The notes below the pieces were generated by a model. The model saw nothing but the letters and a program-made list of their open reading frames with translations, was not told the DNA's origin and made no database searches. From Chryseobacterium aureum (GTDB lineage Bacteria > Bacteroidota > Bacteroidia > Flavobacteriales > Weeksellaceae), in the NCBI RefSeq assembly GCF_003971235.1, contig NZ_CP034661.1, forward strand, positions 3,410,001 to 3,474,000: 64,000 bases of DNA, in the 5' to 3' direction. This document shows, piece after piece, positions 42,183 through 51,814 of the stretch. Positions within the stretch are counted from its first letter, which is position 1. Every line of letters starts with the position of its first letter. A program made the translations under genes and the position numbers.

Positions 42183-43469
42183 GTGGAATTATATTATTCA
42201 TTTTCAGCATTAATCGTATTAGCATCAATATTTGCCTATCTTAACTACAGGTTTCTGAAACTTCCCAGCACCATCGGAATTATGGTCATCGCCATTGTGG
42301 TTTCTATCTTTCTGGTAATGTTCGGAGAAACAGTGCTTCCGAGAACTTTCGGACATCTTCATAAACTGATGAACGGTATCGACTTTACCGAGGTTCTGAT
42401 GGGCGCTATGCTTAATTTTCTTCTCTTTGCAGGAGGAATTCATATTAATATTAATGACCTGAAAGAACAGTTCAGACCTGTAGTGATATTTTCCACGGTA
42501 GGCGTTGTAATTTCTACTTTTGTGGTAGGATTCGGAATGTTCTATCTGCTTCCTTATGTGGGGGTTAAGCTTCCGTTTATCTACTGTCTTGTTTTCGGTG
42601 CTTTGATTTCGCCTACCGATCCGGTAGCGGTTCTGAGTGTACTGAAACAGGCTAATGTGTCAAAATCGCTTGAAACAAAAGTAGCGGGAGAATCTCTCTT
42701 CAATGATGGTATGGCTGTTGTGGTCTTCACCGTAATCTTACAGCTGGCGGTCGGAAAAGAGGTGGATCTGAGTGTTGAAACCATCGGATTGCTGTTGCTT
42801 AAAGAAGCCGGAGGAGGTCTTTTACTCGGAGTTCTTCTGGGTTGGGTTACCTCAAGGCTGATGCGTGAAGTAGATGATTATATTATTTCCGTATTGGTAA
42901 CGCTTTCTGTGGTAATGGGAGGATATCTTATTGCCCGTCAGATGCATATTTCAGGGCCGTTAACAATGGTGGCGGCAGGTTTGTTTATGGGGAATTTCAA
43001 CAGAAGTTTCAAAATGAAATCAGTCACTCAGGATTATCTGATTAAATTCTGGGAACTGATTGACGAAATTCTGAATGCTGTATTGTTCCTGTTCATCGGA
43101 TTTGAACTTTTGATGATTAAAGACCTCAGACATTTTATGATTCCGGGATTAGCAGCCATTGTGGTTGTTCTTTTTGCAAGATTTATTTCCATCTGGGGAC
43201 CTACAAAATTTACCTCACTCAGAAGAAGCTTCAGTCCGCAGACGGTAAAAGTTTTGGTTTGGGGAGGAATCCGTGGTGGGGTTTCCATTGCGCTGGCGAT
43301 GTCTATTCCCAAAAGTGAATACAGCGAGATTATTTTGAGTATTACTTACTGTGTGGTGGTATTTTCGATCATTGTTCAGGGACTTACCATTGCCAAAGTT
43401 GCTAACCCTAATAAGATTGCCAAAGAAGAGGAAGAGCAGGAAAATATTGCTGTAGAAGAGAACGCTTAA
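42183..43469 (+). CDS. Na+/H+ antiporter, CPA1 family
   Basis: A 428-residue transporter with about 12 membrane helices and the CPA1 signature motifs: FGALISPTDPVAVLSVLK and GESLFNDGMAVVVF (cation-site residues), then WGGIRGGVSIALAMSIP late in the protein. The start is a GTG 20 nt after the previous stop. The usual function is exchange of Na+ (or K+) for protons across the inner membrane, helping pH and salt homeostasis. A short acidic C-terminal tail (EEEEQENIAVEENA) lies in the cytoplasm. Confidence 0.93.
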   Translation: MELYYSFSALIVLASIFAYLNYRFLKLPSTIGIMVIAIVVSIFLVMFGETVLPRTFGHLHKLMNGIDFTEVLMGAMLNFLLFAGGIHININDLKEQFRPVVIFSTVGVVISTFVVGFGMFYLLPYVGVKLPFIYCLVFGALISPTDPVAVLSVLKQANVSKSLETKVAGESLFNDGMAVVVFTVILQLAVGKEVDLSVETIGLLLLKEAGGGLLLGVLLGWVTSRLMREVDDYIISVLVTLSVVMGGYLIARQMHISGPLTMVAAGLFMGNFNRSFKMKSVTQDYLIKFWELIDEILNAVLFLFIGFELLMIKDLRHFMIPGLAAIVVVLFARFISIWGPTKFTSLRRSFSPQTVKVLVWGGIRGGVSIALAMSIPKSEYSEIILSITYCVVVFSIIVQGLTIAKVANPNKIAKEEEEQENIAVEENA

Positions 43470-43477
43470 ATGGTCAT

Positions 43478-44194
43478 ATGAGCATTGTTAAAGAAATACA
43501 GGAAGCACTGGCTGTTTTGTCCATTCCTGAAAAGGCAGAATTCTTTCCAAGATTTTTCAAGACAGGAAAAGGAGAATATGGTGAAGGCGATTTGTTTCTG
43601 GGCGTAAAAGTTCCGGACCAGCGCTCTGTGGCCAAAGAATATTTTTCGAAAATCAATTTAGAAGAACTCAGTATATTACTTTCTTCGAAGTACCACGAAC
43701 ATAGGCTGACAGCTCTTTTTATACTGGTTTCAAAGTTTGAGAAAACAAAAGATAAAACCATAAAAGAAGAAGTGGTAACCTTTTATTTGAGTCATCTCCC
43801 ATATGTCAATAACTGGGATCTGGTAGATTCCTCCTGTTATAAAATTCTGGGTCGGTATGCTTATGAAAATCATAAAGATAACCTTCTTAAGGATCTTTCG
43901 GAATCAGAAGAAATGTGGCATAAGAGAATAGCCGTTGTGGGAACTATGCATTACATAAAGAAAGGCTCATTTGATCTTACCAAAGAATTCGTAACCAGGA
44001 ACCTGAAAAATCCTCATGATCTTATGCATAAAGCCAATGGCTGGTTATTAAGAGAAATGGGAAATAAAAATGAAAGTGAACTCATCAGCTATCTGAATCA
44101 ATATTACAAAGAAATGCCCAGAACCTGCCTTCGGTATGCTATTGAAAAGCTGGATGAAGACCTTCGTCAGGATTATCTGAAAGGACGTGTTTAA
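43478..44194 (+). CDS. DNA alkylation repair protein (AlkD-like)
   Basis: A 238-residue all-helical HEAT-repeat protein with the family's VNNWDLVDSSCYKILG motif (about 109-124; the Trp-Asp pair contacts damaged DNA in AlkD), FLGVKVPDQRSVAK near residue 45 and KANGWLLREMG at about 186-196. AlkD-type glycosylases remove N3- and N7-alkylpurines without base flipping. The start is 8 nt after the antiporter stop, so these two genes probably share a transcript. Confidence 0.92.
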   Translation: MSIVKEIQEALAVLSIPEKAEFFPRFFKTGKGEYGEGDLFLGVKVPDQRSVAKEYFSKINLEELSILLSSKYHEHRLTALFILVSKFEKTKDKTIKEEVVTFYLSHLPYVNNWDLVDSSCYKILGRYAYENHKDNLLKDLSESEEMWHKRIAVVGTMHYIKKGSFDLTKEFVTRNLKNPHDLMHKANGWLLREMGNKNESELISYLNQYYKEMPRTCLRYAIEKLDEDLRQDYLKGRV

Positions 44195-44298
44195 AAATAA
44201 GACACGGGAAGCACCGTATTTTCCCTAAAAAAGTACCGGGAAACAGCTATTTTATGCCCAAAGATCAAAGATTACAAGAATGTAAGGCCAAAATTGAG

Positions 44299-44306
44299 TA
44301 ATTTTG
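44299..44306 (+). promoter_or_regulatory. -7 box for the lipoprotein gene at 44324
   Basis: TAATTTTG, a perfect TAnnTTTG box, 17 nt before the ATG at 44324. The earlier in-frame ATG (44294) lies upstream of or inside this box and cannot be on the transcript, so it is not the start. Confidence 0.6.
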
Positions 44307-44323
44307 TGGCTTTAAACCCAATC

Positions 44324-44992
44324 ATGAAAAATTGTCTCAAATTATTTCTTTTATTTTTTCCTTTGCTGTTCCTTACAAGCTGTTTCGATATCCTTGACAA
44401 AGTGAATGTAAAGGCCGACGGTACAGGGGAGTATACTATTATTCTTAACGCAAGCAAAAGCAAAACAAGACTTGCCTCCATCTCCAAAATGGAAACCATT
44501 AACGGAAAAAAAGTTCCGAAAAAGGCCGAAATTGAAAACAAAATCAATGAAGCTGCCAAAATTTTCAAAGGAACTCCGGGCATCAGCAATGTGAAAACAT
44601 CCATGGATTTTGAGAACTACATCATTAAACTCAGCTGTAATTTCAAAAAAATTGAAAACATCAACGCAGGCCTGGAGAAGCTGAAGGCTCAGAAAATTTT
44701 GGGTAAAATGGTTCCTACCCAGATTTACAGCCAGAATCTTGAAAAAAAGACATTCACAAGGAATAAAGTCAATACTTTCAAAGCAGATTACGACAAATTG
44801 AGCAAGGCAGACAGGGAAGTTTTTAATGATGCAAAATATACTTCCATTATGCAGTTTGAAAACACGGTACAATCTCAAACCAATAATGCATACGTACTTT
44901 CTCCCAACAAAAAGGCACTCAAGCTGGAGGCCGATATCCTGGATCTGATCCTTCAGAAAAAACAAATACAAAACACGATTCTTTTTCAATAA
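44324..44992 (+). CDS. Lipoprotein of unknown function
   Basis: A 222-residue protein starting MKNCLKLFLLFFPLLFLTSC, with lipobox Cys20. The mature part begins with a strand-rich stretch (DKVNVKADGTGEYTIILNASKSK) and then helices. I recognise no domain name with confidence. It lies 17 nt before a DUF4836-like gene on the same strand and may work with it. The chosen start agrees with the promoter at 44299-44306. Confidence 0.65.
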   Translation: MKNCLKLFLLFFPLLFLTSCFDILDKVNVKADGTGEYTIILNASKSKTRLASISKMETINGKKVPKKAEIENKINEAAKIFKGTPGISNVKTSMDFENYIIKLSCNFKKIENINAGLEKLKAQKILGKMVPTQIYSQNLEKKTFTRNKVNTFKADYDKLSKADREVFNDAKYTSIMQFENTVQSQTNNAYVLSPNKKALKLEADILDLILQKKQIQNTILFQ

Positions 44993-45009
44993 AATTCGAA
45001 ACTATAGTC

Positions 45010-47031
45010 ATGAAATCTATCTTATTAAAAACACAAAAAATTATATTTGTTCTCTTTGGTTTTACACTGGTTTTTGCCCAAAATAGGATGAAGCTCCCTT
45101 CTGACGCCGTATTTTATATGGAAGTGAACGGAAAACAGCTTAATAATAAAATCAACTGGAACAAACTGAATCCATTACTGCATGAACTCAGCAAGAAAAG
45201 CAAGGAAAATGCAACATGGTCAGACTATTCCAAAACCGGGATCAAATATGATGCTGTTCAGTATCATTATGCCAACTTTAATGATTCTATTAAGACGTAC
45301 AATACTCATTTTATTATCGATAATAAAGAGAAATTTCAGGAATTCATTAATTCTGTAAAGAAAAAAGGACAGGAGATCTCCAGCAGAAAGAACTATTCTT
45401 ATGTAGATATTGATGATGATGTTTTTGTAGCATGGAACGGAAGCCGTGCCGTTCTTAGCATGATAAGCTATACCAAACCCTATAAAGATCTCTGGGCTGC
45501 TGAAGCTGTTGCAGATAGCACAGCCGTTGCTGTGGATTCCGTTTACGCTGAAGCCGGAGATACCGCTTATACCGATGAGCCGGAAAAACCTTTTAACTAC
45601 AAAGACGAAATCAAAAACCTGAAAGAGGATATTAAGTATCTGAAAGAAAGCATTAAAGACAATAATCTGGAAATAGCCAGAATTCAGAAGGATATCAAAT
45701 ATCTTCAAAAGCACCATAAATATCCTCAAGAGAAAGAAAGTGCCGGGAATTCTGAAAATGAGGAAGAAATGCCTAATGATGGTTATGCTTATGATGAAGA
45801 AGAAGAAAAAGCTTACAAAAAAGAACAGGATTCTATCCGAAGAGAAAATTTCAAGATCGTAAAAAAGAACGCTGAAGACCGTTTTGACCTGTATTTTAGT
45901 TCAAATTTAGAAATTGAAGTTCCGAAAGAAATGCTGAAATTCAGAGATGCCAATTCTGATGTCTTTGTCTATGCAGATTATGGAAGAATTGTAAATGACG
46001 GAATTTATGGCAAAATGACGAAGTTCTACAGCTATGGACAGTTCTTTAAAAATATGTACAATTCCAACTATTCGTACAATCTTTATTTTGATAAGGATAA
46101 AGTAAGGCTGGTGAATAATTATCAGCACAAAAATGAAGAGATTCAAAAGAATATTTCAGCCATTTACAAAGGGAAGAAAAACAGAAAGCTGCTGGAGCTG
46201 ATCAATGAAAAAAGCGTAGGTTACTATGCTATGAACGTAAATGGTGCAAAATGTTTTGACATGATGTACAGCCTTCTTCAGAATTCAGGAGAAAATGAGT
46301 ACAAAAAAGAAATGGAACTGGTGATGGAAACCATGAAAATTGTTCTGGACGAAGAAGCCATTACCAAAATTGCGCCCGGAAACGGAATCTTTGTTTTGAA
46401 CGAATTAAAATCCAAAACAGTAGAGTACACCGATTATGAATACGATGCGGATTTTAACGAAAAAGAAGTAAAGAAAACCAAAGAAATTGCTGTTCCCAAC
46501 TTCACATTCGCCTTTGCAACAGAAAACGAAGGTTACTGGAACCGTATTTTTGATATGCTTTCAACCAATAAAAAACTGTCTAAAAGATTCTCTAAAAAAG
46601 GAAATTTCTACACGTTCAAAGAAGAGAAAGACGGAGGATATATTGACCAGCTGTTCTTTACGGTAAAAGACGGAGTGGTTTATTTAATGAGTTCTTCCGA
46701 TAATAATTTATCAGTAAAACAGTCTGATATTTCCAGAAAATGGGCCAAAGATTCGGCGAAATATCCTTTGTCTGGAAGATTAGATATCAGCAAGCTTTTA
46801 ACAGGGCTGGATAAAGAATTTAAAACTCCAAAAGAAAGAAAAACACTGGATGCCATCAGAAAAAATGTAGGAGAAGTGTATTACAAAACCGAAGTGAAAG
46901 GAGAAAGCATCCAGACGGAAATGAATTATAATATTAAAGATTCGTCAGAAAACAGCTTAATGTATTTCTTTGATATATTTGATCAGGTTTTTAAGGCCCA
47001 GGAAAAGGAAGAGAAACCGCAAATTTTATAA
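45010..47031 (+). CDS. DUF4836-like exported protein (longer paralogue)
   Basis: This 673-residue protein has a signal peptide (cut near FAQN) and a beta/alpha mature region beginning KLPSDAVFYMEVNG. A long charged coiled coil (about residues 200-245, KDEIKNLKEDIKYLKESI) and an acidic spacer interrupt it. It ends in a region shared with the next gene: VEYTDYEYDADFNEKEVKKTKE (about 476) and the following NFTFAFATENEGYWNRIFDML match VSYEYDDNFNEVEKKTF and NYLIDIKSTDPNKTWEFF there. It looks like DUF4836 of Bacteroidota, of unknown function. The next gene starts one base after its stop codon. Confidence 0.65.
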   Translation: MKSILLKTQKIIFVLFGFTLVFAQNRMKLPSDAVFYMEVNGKQLNNKINWNKLNPLLHELSKKSKENATWSDYSKTGIKYDAVQYHYANFNDSIKTYNTHFIIDNKEKFQEFINSVKKKGQEISSRKNYSYVDIDDDVFVAWNGSRAVLSMISYTKPYKDLWAAEAVADSTAVAVDSVYAEAGDTAYTDEPEKPFNYKDEIKNLKEDIKYLKESIKDNNLEIARIQKDIKYLQKHHKYPQEKESAGNSENEEEMPNDGYAYDEEEEKAYKKEQDSIRRENFKIVKKNAEDRFDLYFSSNLEIEVPKEMLKFRDANSDVFVYADYGRIVNDGIYGKMTKFYSYGQFFKNMYNSNYSYNLYFDKDKVRLVNNYQHKNEEIQKNISAIYKGKKNRKLLELINEKSVGYYAMNVNGAKCFDMMYSLLQNSGENEYKKEMELVMETMKIVLDEEAITKIAPGNGIFVLNELKSKTVEYTDYEYDADFNEKEVKKTKEIAVPNFTFAFATENEGYWNRIFDMLSTNKKLSKRFSKKGNFYTFKEEKDGGYIDQLFFTVKDGVVYLMSSSDNNLSVKQSDISRKWAKDSAKYPLSGRLDISKLLTGLDKEFKTPKERKTLDAIRKNVGEVYYKTEVKGESIQTEMNYNIKDSSENSLMYFFDIFDQVFKAQEKEEKPQIL

Positions 47032-48270
47032 ATGAATACAAAGAAGATTATTGTCCCGTTAATTGTATTGCTCGCTATTGCAGTATATTTTGTGGTTTTT
47101 CATAAAGATAAAAACCTCAGATATATTCCTGAAAATGCAGATGCAGTGGTTGTAATGGATGTAAAGAAGCTAACGGGACAATACCTCTTCAGCCTGGCAT
47201 CACATCCTTCGCAGTGGTCCGGAAACACAGGCAAAGGTAAAAGTCAGGGATCATTGAAAAATGCAGGAATCAGAATTCCGGATTTTCTTCAGATTTTCCA
47301 TCTTAAAAACACCAGATTTTCTGAATGGTACAGTATTTTAGAGCTTAAAGATCCTGAAAAATTCATCACCTTTTTAAAGAAACAAAACTTTGTTGCTAAA
47401 GGAAGTAACCGTTTCCGGAGAGGTCAGGTTTTTCTTGCAATCAACGGAAACTATTGCATTGCAGGAACTTCAGATTCTGCCTTTGAAGCAATCCGGAAAC
47501 AAATTATTCAGACTTCTGCCCATTCTGTTTGGGATGCAGATCAGTTTATTGATCATTCGGCAGGAAGTATTTCTTTTATTTCCGGGAAAAAGATCCAAAA
47601 CTTTTCTATTGATGTACGTGATCATGAAATTGAAATTAAAAACACTGCAAATACTGGTTTTTTTAATACTTTAGCTTCTCGGCTTCAAAAAGAAAACCAT
47701 TTTCTGGATCTGGAATTAGACAAAGAAAATATTAAAAACTTCAGCCGTTTTTTCAATAATAATCTTGCCGATTCCTCACATATTTCTAATCTTAAAGCAA
47801 CGGCAGATCTTGAGCAGGTGAATGATACCATTATCAGCTATGAATATGATGATAATTTCAATGAAGTGGAAAAAAAGACTTTTCAGAAAATTACCCAGCC
47901 CAATTATCTCATTGATATTAAAAGTACTGATCCCAATAAAACCTGGGAATTTTTCCAGTCTGAAAAATGGATTAACAGCGAAAATCAATTCACGGCAATT
48001 CCTTTTCAACCGAACCAGGTCAGCAGAAATACCAGCGGAGTGATCATAAAATCAACCCGAAAATCAATTTCGATGGCTCCTCAGCAAAAAGAAAATTATA
48101 TTCTGATCAGAAATAGAGCAGTGCTATATTCTTCATTAAAAACGCTGAGTACCAAAGAGAAAAGAATTATTTCCGACATCGATTATGTGCTTTACACGAA
48201 TAAATCAAAGGATTACTGGATAAAAATAAAAGCAAAAAACGGAGAATTACCCTTAATTTTACGCTGGTAA
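47032..48270 (+). CDS. DUF4836-like membrane-anchored protein (shorter paralogue)
   Basis: A 412-residue protein with an N-terminal hydrophobic segment (IIVPLIVLLAIAVYFVVF) that may be an uncleaved anchor. The mature region begins RYIPENADAVVVMDVKKL, like the start of the upstream protein's domain, and carries the same mid-domain strands ISYEYDDNFNEVEKKTF and PNYLIDIK. It lacks the long coiled coil of its neighbour. The start directly follows the upstream stop codon, so the two are translationally coupled and probably act together. Function unknown. Confidence 0.6.
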   Translation: MNTKKIIVPLIVLLAIAVYFVVFHKDKNLRYIPENADAVVVMDVKKLTGQYLFSLASHPSQWSGNTGKGKSQGSLKNAGIRIPDFLQIFHLKNTRFSEWYSILELKDPEKFITFLKKQNFVAKGSNRFRRGQVFLAINGNYCIAGTSDSAFEAIRKQIIQTSAHSVWDADQFIDHSAGSISFISGKKIQNFSIDVRDHEIEIKNTANTGFFNTLASRLQKENHFLDLELDKENIKNFSRFFNNNLADSSHISNLKATADLEQVNDTIISYEYDDNFNEVEKKTFQKITQPNYLIDIKSTDPNKTWEFFQSEKWINSENQFTAIPFQPNQVSRNTSGVIIKSTRKSISMAPQQKENYILIRNRAVLYSSLKTLSTKEKRIISDIDYVLYTNKSKDYWIKIKAKNGELPLILRW

Positions 48271-48297
48271 GCATACCACCGAATAAAATTATCATTA

Positions 48298-48636
48298 ATG
48301 GCCCCATCAGATCTTGCACTGCTCAAAACCTTTACGCATTATTTTTTGCATTTTATTTTTCCCGTATTTATTGCCCTGATTTTTTATCGTAAAAACTGGA
48401 AAAAAGTCTATTTCATCCTACTGGCTACCATGCTGGTAGACCTTGACCATCTTTTTGCCAATCCTATTTTTGATCCCTCAAGAGAAAGCATAGGGTTTCA
48501 TTTTTTACATTCTTATTATGCCATTGCGGTGTATTTTTTGCTGCTGTTCTTTAAAGGAAATATCAGGATTATAGGAATTGGGCTTCTGTTTCATATGTTT
48601 ACGGATTATCAGGACTTTAACTTCTGGCCTCATTAA
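48298..48636 (+). CDS. Small His/Asp-rich membrane protein, DUF6122-like
   Basis: A 112-residue protein with three to four membrane helices and conserved-looking polar residues inside them: HYFLHF, MLVDLDHLF, HFLHSYYA and FHMFTDYQD. This pattern recalls small membrane-bound metal-dependent hydrolases (YdjM-like), and the family seen in flavobacteria is DUF6122. Function is unknown. It follows the DUF4836-like pair by 27 nt. Confidence 0.6.
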   Translation: MAPSDLALLKTFTHYFLHFIFPVFIALIFYRKNWKKVYFILLATMLVDLDHLFANPIFDPSRESIGFHFLHSYYAIAVYFLLLFFKGNIRIIGIGLLFHMFTDYQDFNFWPH

Positions 48637-48702
48637 AATATCATTAATATTTTCTTTTAATATTTAAAATTTCATAGATTTTTTGTATTTTGTAGTCACG
48701 AT

Positions 48703-49773
48703 ATGAGACTAAAAGAACTTTTACATTATACCTATATTTTCCCTGTTCTGGCAGTGGGATATTATTTTTCCGGTTTAATGGGAACCGGTGTTATTTATGA
48801 TGTCCTTGCAGGAATTTTATTGATCGGAAGTGTTTTATCGGCAGTACATCATGCGGAAGTAGTAGCCCATAAAGTTGGAGAACCTTTCGGAACTATTATC
48901 CTGGCACTTTGTATCACCATTATTGAAGTCGCGCTTATCATCTCGCTGATGGTTGCCGGCGGGGATCAGGCCATCACACTGGCCAGAGATACGGTTTTTG
49001 CCGCAGTAATGCTTATTCTTAACGGAATTCTGGGAATATGTATTTTGGTAGGCGGTGTTAAATATCACGAGCAGTTTTTTGCAAGAACCTCAGCAACTAC
49101 TTATCTGGTAAGTATTGTTTCCATCCTGGTGCTTACGCTTGTTCTTCCTAATTTTACTTCAAGCGTTAACGGACCTTTCTATAATGAAGCGCAGCTTATT
49201 TTTATATCCATTGCATGTCTTGTCATTTACGGCGTTTTCCTGATGGTACAGACCGTCCGTCACAGAAGTTATTTTATAGTTCCTGATGAGCATCCGGAAG
49301 AGCATTATATTCCTTCGGTATCCAAAACTCTTATCAGCTTTGTTTTTCTGGTAATCTGCCTTGTTATTGTCGTATTGATGGCAAAAGGATTATCTGATAC
49401 TATAGAGGGGATGGTACAAAGCCTTGGAGCTCCGAAATCCCTGGTTGGGGTGATTATTGCAGCGGTAGTGCTGCTTCCGGAGGGTGTGGCTGCAATTAGA
49501 GCAGCACGAGCAAACCAAATTCAGTCCAGTTTGAATCTTGCGTTGGGATCTGCACTGGCAAGTATCGGGCTTACAATTCCTGCGGTTTCGGCGGTCTGTA
49601 TCATGTATGATATTCCGTTAGTGCTGGGTCTGGACAAAAAGGACGTTATTCTTCTTTCTTTATCTGTCTTTATCGTTATGCTCTCTCTAAGTCGGGGAAA
49701 AACAAATGTTCTCTACGGAACGGTTTTATTGGTCAATCTGGCAGCCTATATCTTTACGGTAATTGTTCCTTAA
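48703..49773 (+). CDS. chaA: Ca2+(Na+/K+)/H+ antiporter ChaA
   Basis: A 356-residue CaCA-family exchanger with about 11 helices and the two inverted-repeat signature motifs, HKVGEPFGTIILALCITIIE and LPEGVAAIRAARANQIQSSL. ChaA exchanges Ca2+, Na+ or K+ for protons and protects against salt and alkaline stress. Length is close to the E. coli protein. It stands alone after a promoter-like stretch at about 48670-48690. Confidence 0.9.
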   Translation: MRLKELLHYTYIFPVLAVGYYFSGLMGTGVIYDVLAGILLIGSVLSAVHHAEVVAHKVGEPFGTIILALCITIIEVALIISLMVAGGDQAITLARDTVFAAVMLILNGILGICILVGGVKYHEQFFARTSATTYLVSIVSILVLTLVLPNFTSSVNGPFYNEAQLIFISIACLVIYGVFLMVQTVRHRSYFIVPDEHPEEHYIPSVSKTLISFVFLVICLVIVVLMAKGLSDTIEGMVQSLGAPKSLVGVIIAAVVLLPEGVAAIRAARANQIQSSLNLALGSALASIGLTIPAVSAVCIMYDIPLVLGLDKKDVILLSLSVFIVMLSLSRGKTNVLYGTVLLVNLAAYIFTVIVP

Positions 49774-49818
49774 AGCGTATAAAATAAAATAAATCTCCCG
49801 AATCTCGAAGCCAACCCC

Positions 49819-50199
49819 TTACAGTCTTCTGGCTAAATCCATCTTGAAAGCCATCAGTTTGGCTATATTTTCAGATTTATAGACCGCCATATCTGCATTT
49901 TCTCCTGCAAAATTTTCTTCAATTGTAGTGCGCCACAGGTACAGCCATCTGTCAAAATGTTTTTGTTCCATAGCCTGTATCTCATTAATAGGGAAGTGTA
50001 CACCCATTGGATTTCCTTTGTAGGTCATCTGCCCGAAGAGGATTGATTCCCAGAAAGAATACATCTTGGGAAGATGCTTATCCCAATCTACTTTAGCCAC
50101 ATCATTAAAGAAGAATCCTATAGTTTCATCCTTAACTACTTTGGCATAAAATGAGTTGACAAGGTGCTCAATGTCCTCTCTTGACTCCAGTTTTTTCAT
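49819..50199 (-). CDS. Group III truncated haemoglobin
   Basis: This 126-residue protein has the 2-on-2 globin pattern of group III: FYAKVVKDETIGFFF (B helix region), MYSFWESILFG with the conserved E-F-loop Trp, and AMEQKHFDRWLYLW with the proximal His (KHF). No partner genes are adjacent. Such proteins bind O2 or NO and may serve in detoxification or redox sensing. Divergent from the potassium-channel gene. Confidence 0.9.
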   Translation of the reverse strand: MKKLESREDIEHLVNSFYAKVVKDETIGFFFNDVAKVDWDKHLPKMYSFWESILFGQMTYKGNPMGVHFPINEIQAMEQKHFDRWLYLWRTTIEENFAGENADMAVYKSENIAKLMAFKMDLARRL

Positions 50200-50271
50200 A
50201 CTTCAAATGTACTCCAAAATGAATTTAAAACTCAAATGAATCAATTGATAAAATTCATCAAAACAATATTT

Positions 50272-50279
50272 TATCTTTG
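50272..50279 (+). promoter_or_regulatory. -7 box of the Kir-like channel gene
   Basis: TATCTTTG, a perfect TAnnTTTG box, 63 nt before the start codon. A possible -33 TTG lies at 50245-50247, with a spacing of 24 nt that is slightly long. Confidence 0.55.
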
Positions 50280-50342
50280 TGCCGGAATTAATGAAAAGGA
50301 AAAATAGAGTAATTAACCACTTAAAAAAACAAATGATATACA

Positions 50343-51314
50343 ATGACAGGAGGATTCAGAAAAAAAATCCGGCAGAAAAGTGCTGAGAACAGCGGCTTCG
50401 GAACCAACGCATCCGGAAGATTTATCAATAAAGACGGGCTTCCCAATGTTCAGAGGAAAGGGGTGAATGTATTCAACAGATTAAGCTGGTACCATACAAT
50501 GCTGAATCTTTCCTCATTCCGGTTTATCGCTTATCTGGTCATTGCTTACATTCTGGTCAATCTTCTTTTTGCCATGATCTATTACCTGATTGGCGTGGAA
50601 CATCTCACCGGAATTGATAAAAGTGATCCTCTCAATGAATTTATTGATGTTTTTTTCTTCAGTTCCCAGACGTTTACCACGGTAGGATACGGAAGAATAG
50701 CCCCGGTAGGTTTTTTGGCAAGTCTTGTGGCTACTTTTGAAGCTTTTCTGGGATTGCTTACCTTTGCCATTGCAACGGGACTTTTCTACGGAAGATTTTC
50801 AAGACCGCGGGCTTTCCTTAGATTTTCTGATATAGCTGTTATTGCGCCTTTTCAGGAATCTCCGGCATTGATGTTCAGGTTGGCTCCTTATAAAAATAAT
50901 GCATTAACGGATGCTGATGTGATTGTTTCTGCAGCTATTGAAGTGATAGAAAACGGGGTTGCCAAAAGTAATTTTTACAGGCTTGATACACAGATGAGCA
51001 AGATTAATACTTTGGCGCTCAACTGGACGGTGGTACATAAAATTGATGAAAACTCACCGTTTTACGGCTTTTCCGAAGAGGATTTTAAAAATACGGATAT
51101 TGAGCTTATTGTACAGATCCGTGCATTTGACGAAGTATTTTCAAACACCGTAGTGCAAAGGTCTTCGTATACCACGGGTGAAATTGTTTACGGGGCTAAA
51201 TTTGTCCCAATGTATTATCCAAGCAAAGAAAATCTTACCACTATTCTGGATCTGGATAAAATTAATGAATATAAGAAGGAAGAGCTCCCGGAGTTTGTGC
51301 GAAATAATGAATAA
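50343..51314 (+). CDS. Inward-rectifier potassium channel (KirBac-like)
   Basis: A 323-residue channel: cytoplasmic N-terminus with ASGRFINKDGLPNV, two membrane helices around a pore loop with selectivity filter TTVGYGR (about 115), and a C-terminal immunoglobulin-like Kir cytoplasmic domain (about 155-310, with PALMFRLAPYKNNALTDADV). Bacterial Kir channels conduct K+ and are gated by lipids and cytoplasmic ligands. The next gene starts directly after its stop codon. Confidence 0.92.
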   Translation: MTGGFRKKIRQKSAENSGFGTNASGRFINKDGLPNVQRKGVNVFNRLSWYHTMLNLSSFRFIAYLVIAYILVNLLFAMIYYLIGVEHLTGIDKSDPLNEFIDVFFFSSQTFTTVGYGRIAPVGFLASLVATFEAFLGLLTFAIATGLFYGRFSRPRAFLRFSDIAVIAPFQESPALMFRLAPYKNNALTDADVIVSAAIEVIENGVAKSNFYRLDTQMSKINTLALNWTVVHKIDENSPFYGFSEEDFKNTDIELIVQIRAFDEVFSNTVVQRSSYTTGEIVYGAKFVPMYYPSKENLTTILDLDKINEYKKEELPEFVRNNE

Positions 51315-51803
51315 ATGGACTTAGATTTTTATAAAAAGCAAGCAATACAAAAGCAGAAAGAGCATAAAAAATTTCTGGACGGCTTAAAGAAAAAGCCGCC
51401 CAGGAATCTCGATTATATTGTACAGGAAACCCATGAGGAAGTTTTTGATGAAATAGACTGCCTGCAATGCGCCAATTGCTGTAAAACAACAGGGCCTTTG
51501 TACACTGAAAAGGATATCGACCGTATTGCCAGGCATCTTCGGATGAAGTCTGCTGATTTTGAAGCTCAATTCTTAAGGGTAGATGAAGATAATGACAAAG
51601 TACTGCAGAATCTTCCCTGTTTTTTCCTGAACAGCGACAATACCTGTTCTATCTATGAAGTAAGGCCAAAAGCCTGCCGTGAATACCCTCATACAGACCG
51701 AAAGAAGATCTACCAGATTAATAATTTGATGCTGAAAAATACAGTGATCTGCCCGGCCGCTTTTGAATTTGTAGAAAGAATGATGAAGAATATAACGAAG
51801 TAG
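51315..51803 (+). CDS. YkgJ-family Cys-cluster protein
   Basis: A 162-residue soluble protein with a likely metal or Fe-S cluster set of cysteines: DCLQCANCCK (about 49-58), LPCFFLNSDNTCSIYEVRPKACREYP (about 99-124) and a late VICPAAF. This is the YkgJ/UPF0153 pattern. The family's function is not established. It abuts the potassium-channel gene with no gap, so expression is coupled. Confidence 0.85.
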   Translation: MDLDFYKKQAIQKQKEHKKFLDGLKKKPPRNLDYIVQETHEEVFDEIDCLQCANCCKTTGPLYTEKDIDRIARHLRMKSADFEAQFLRVDEDNDKVLQNLPCFFLNSDNTCSIYEVRPKACREYPHTDRKKIYQINNLMLKNTVICPAAFEFVERMMKNITK

Positions 51804-51814
51804 ATATAATGTAG

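Noticed and set aside
44294..44323. Earlier ATG of the lipoprotein at 44324
   Set aside because: It lies at or before the -7 box and would place residues ahead of the signal peptide.
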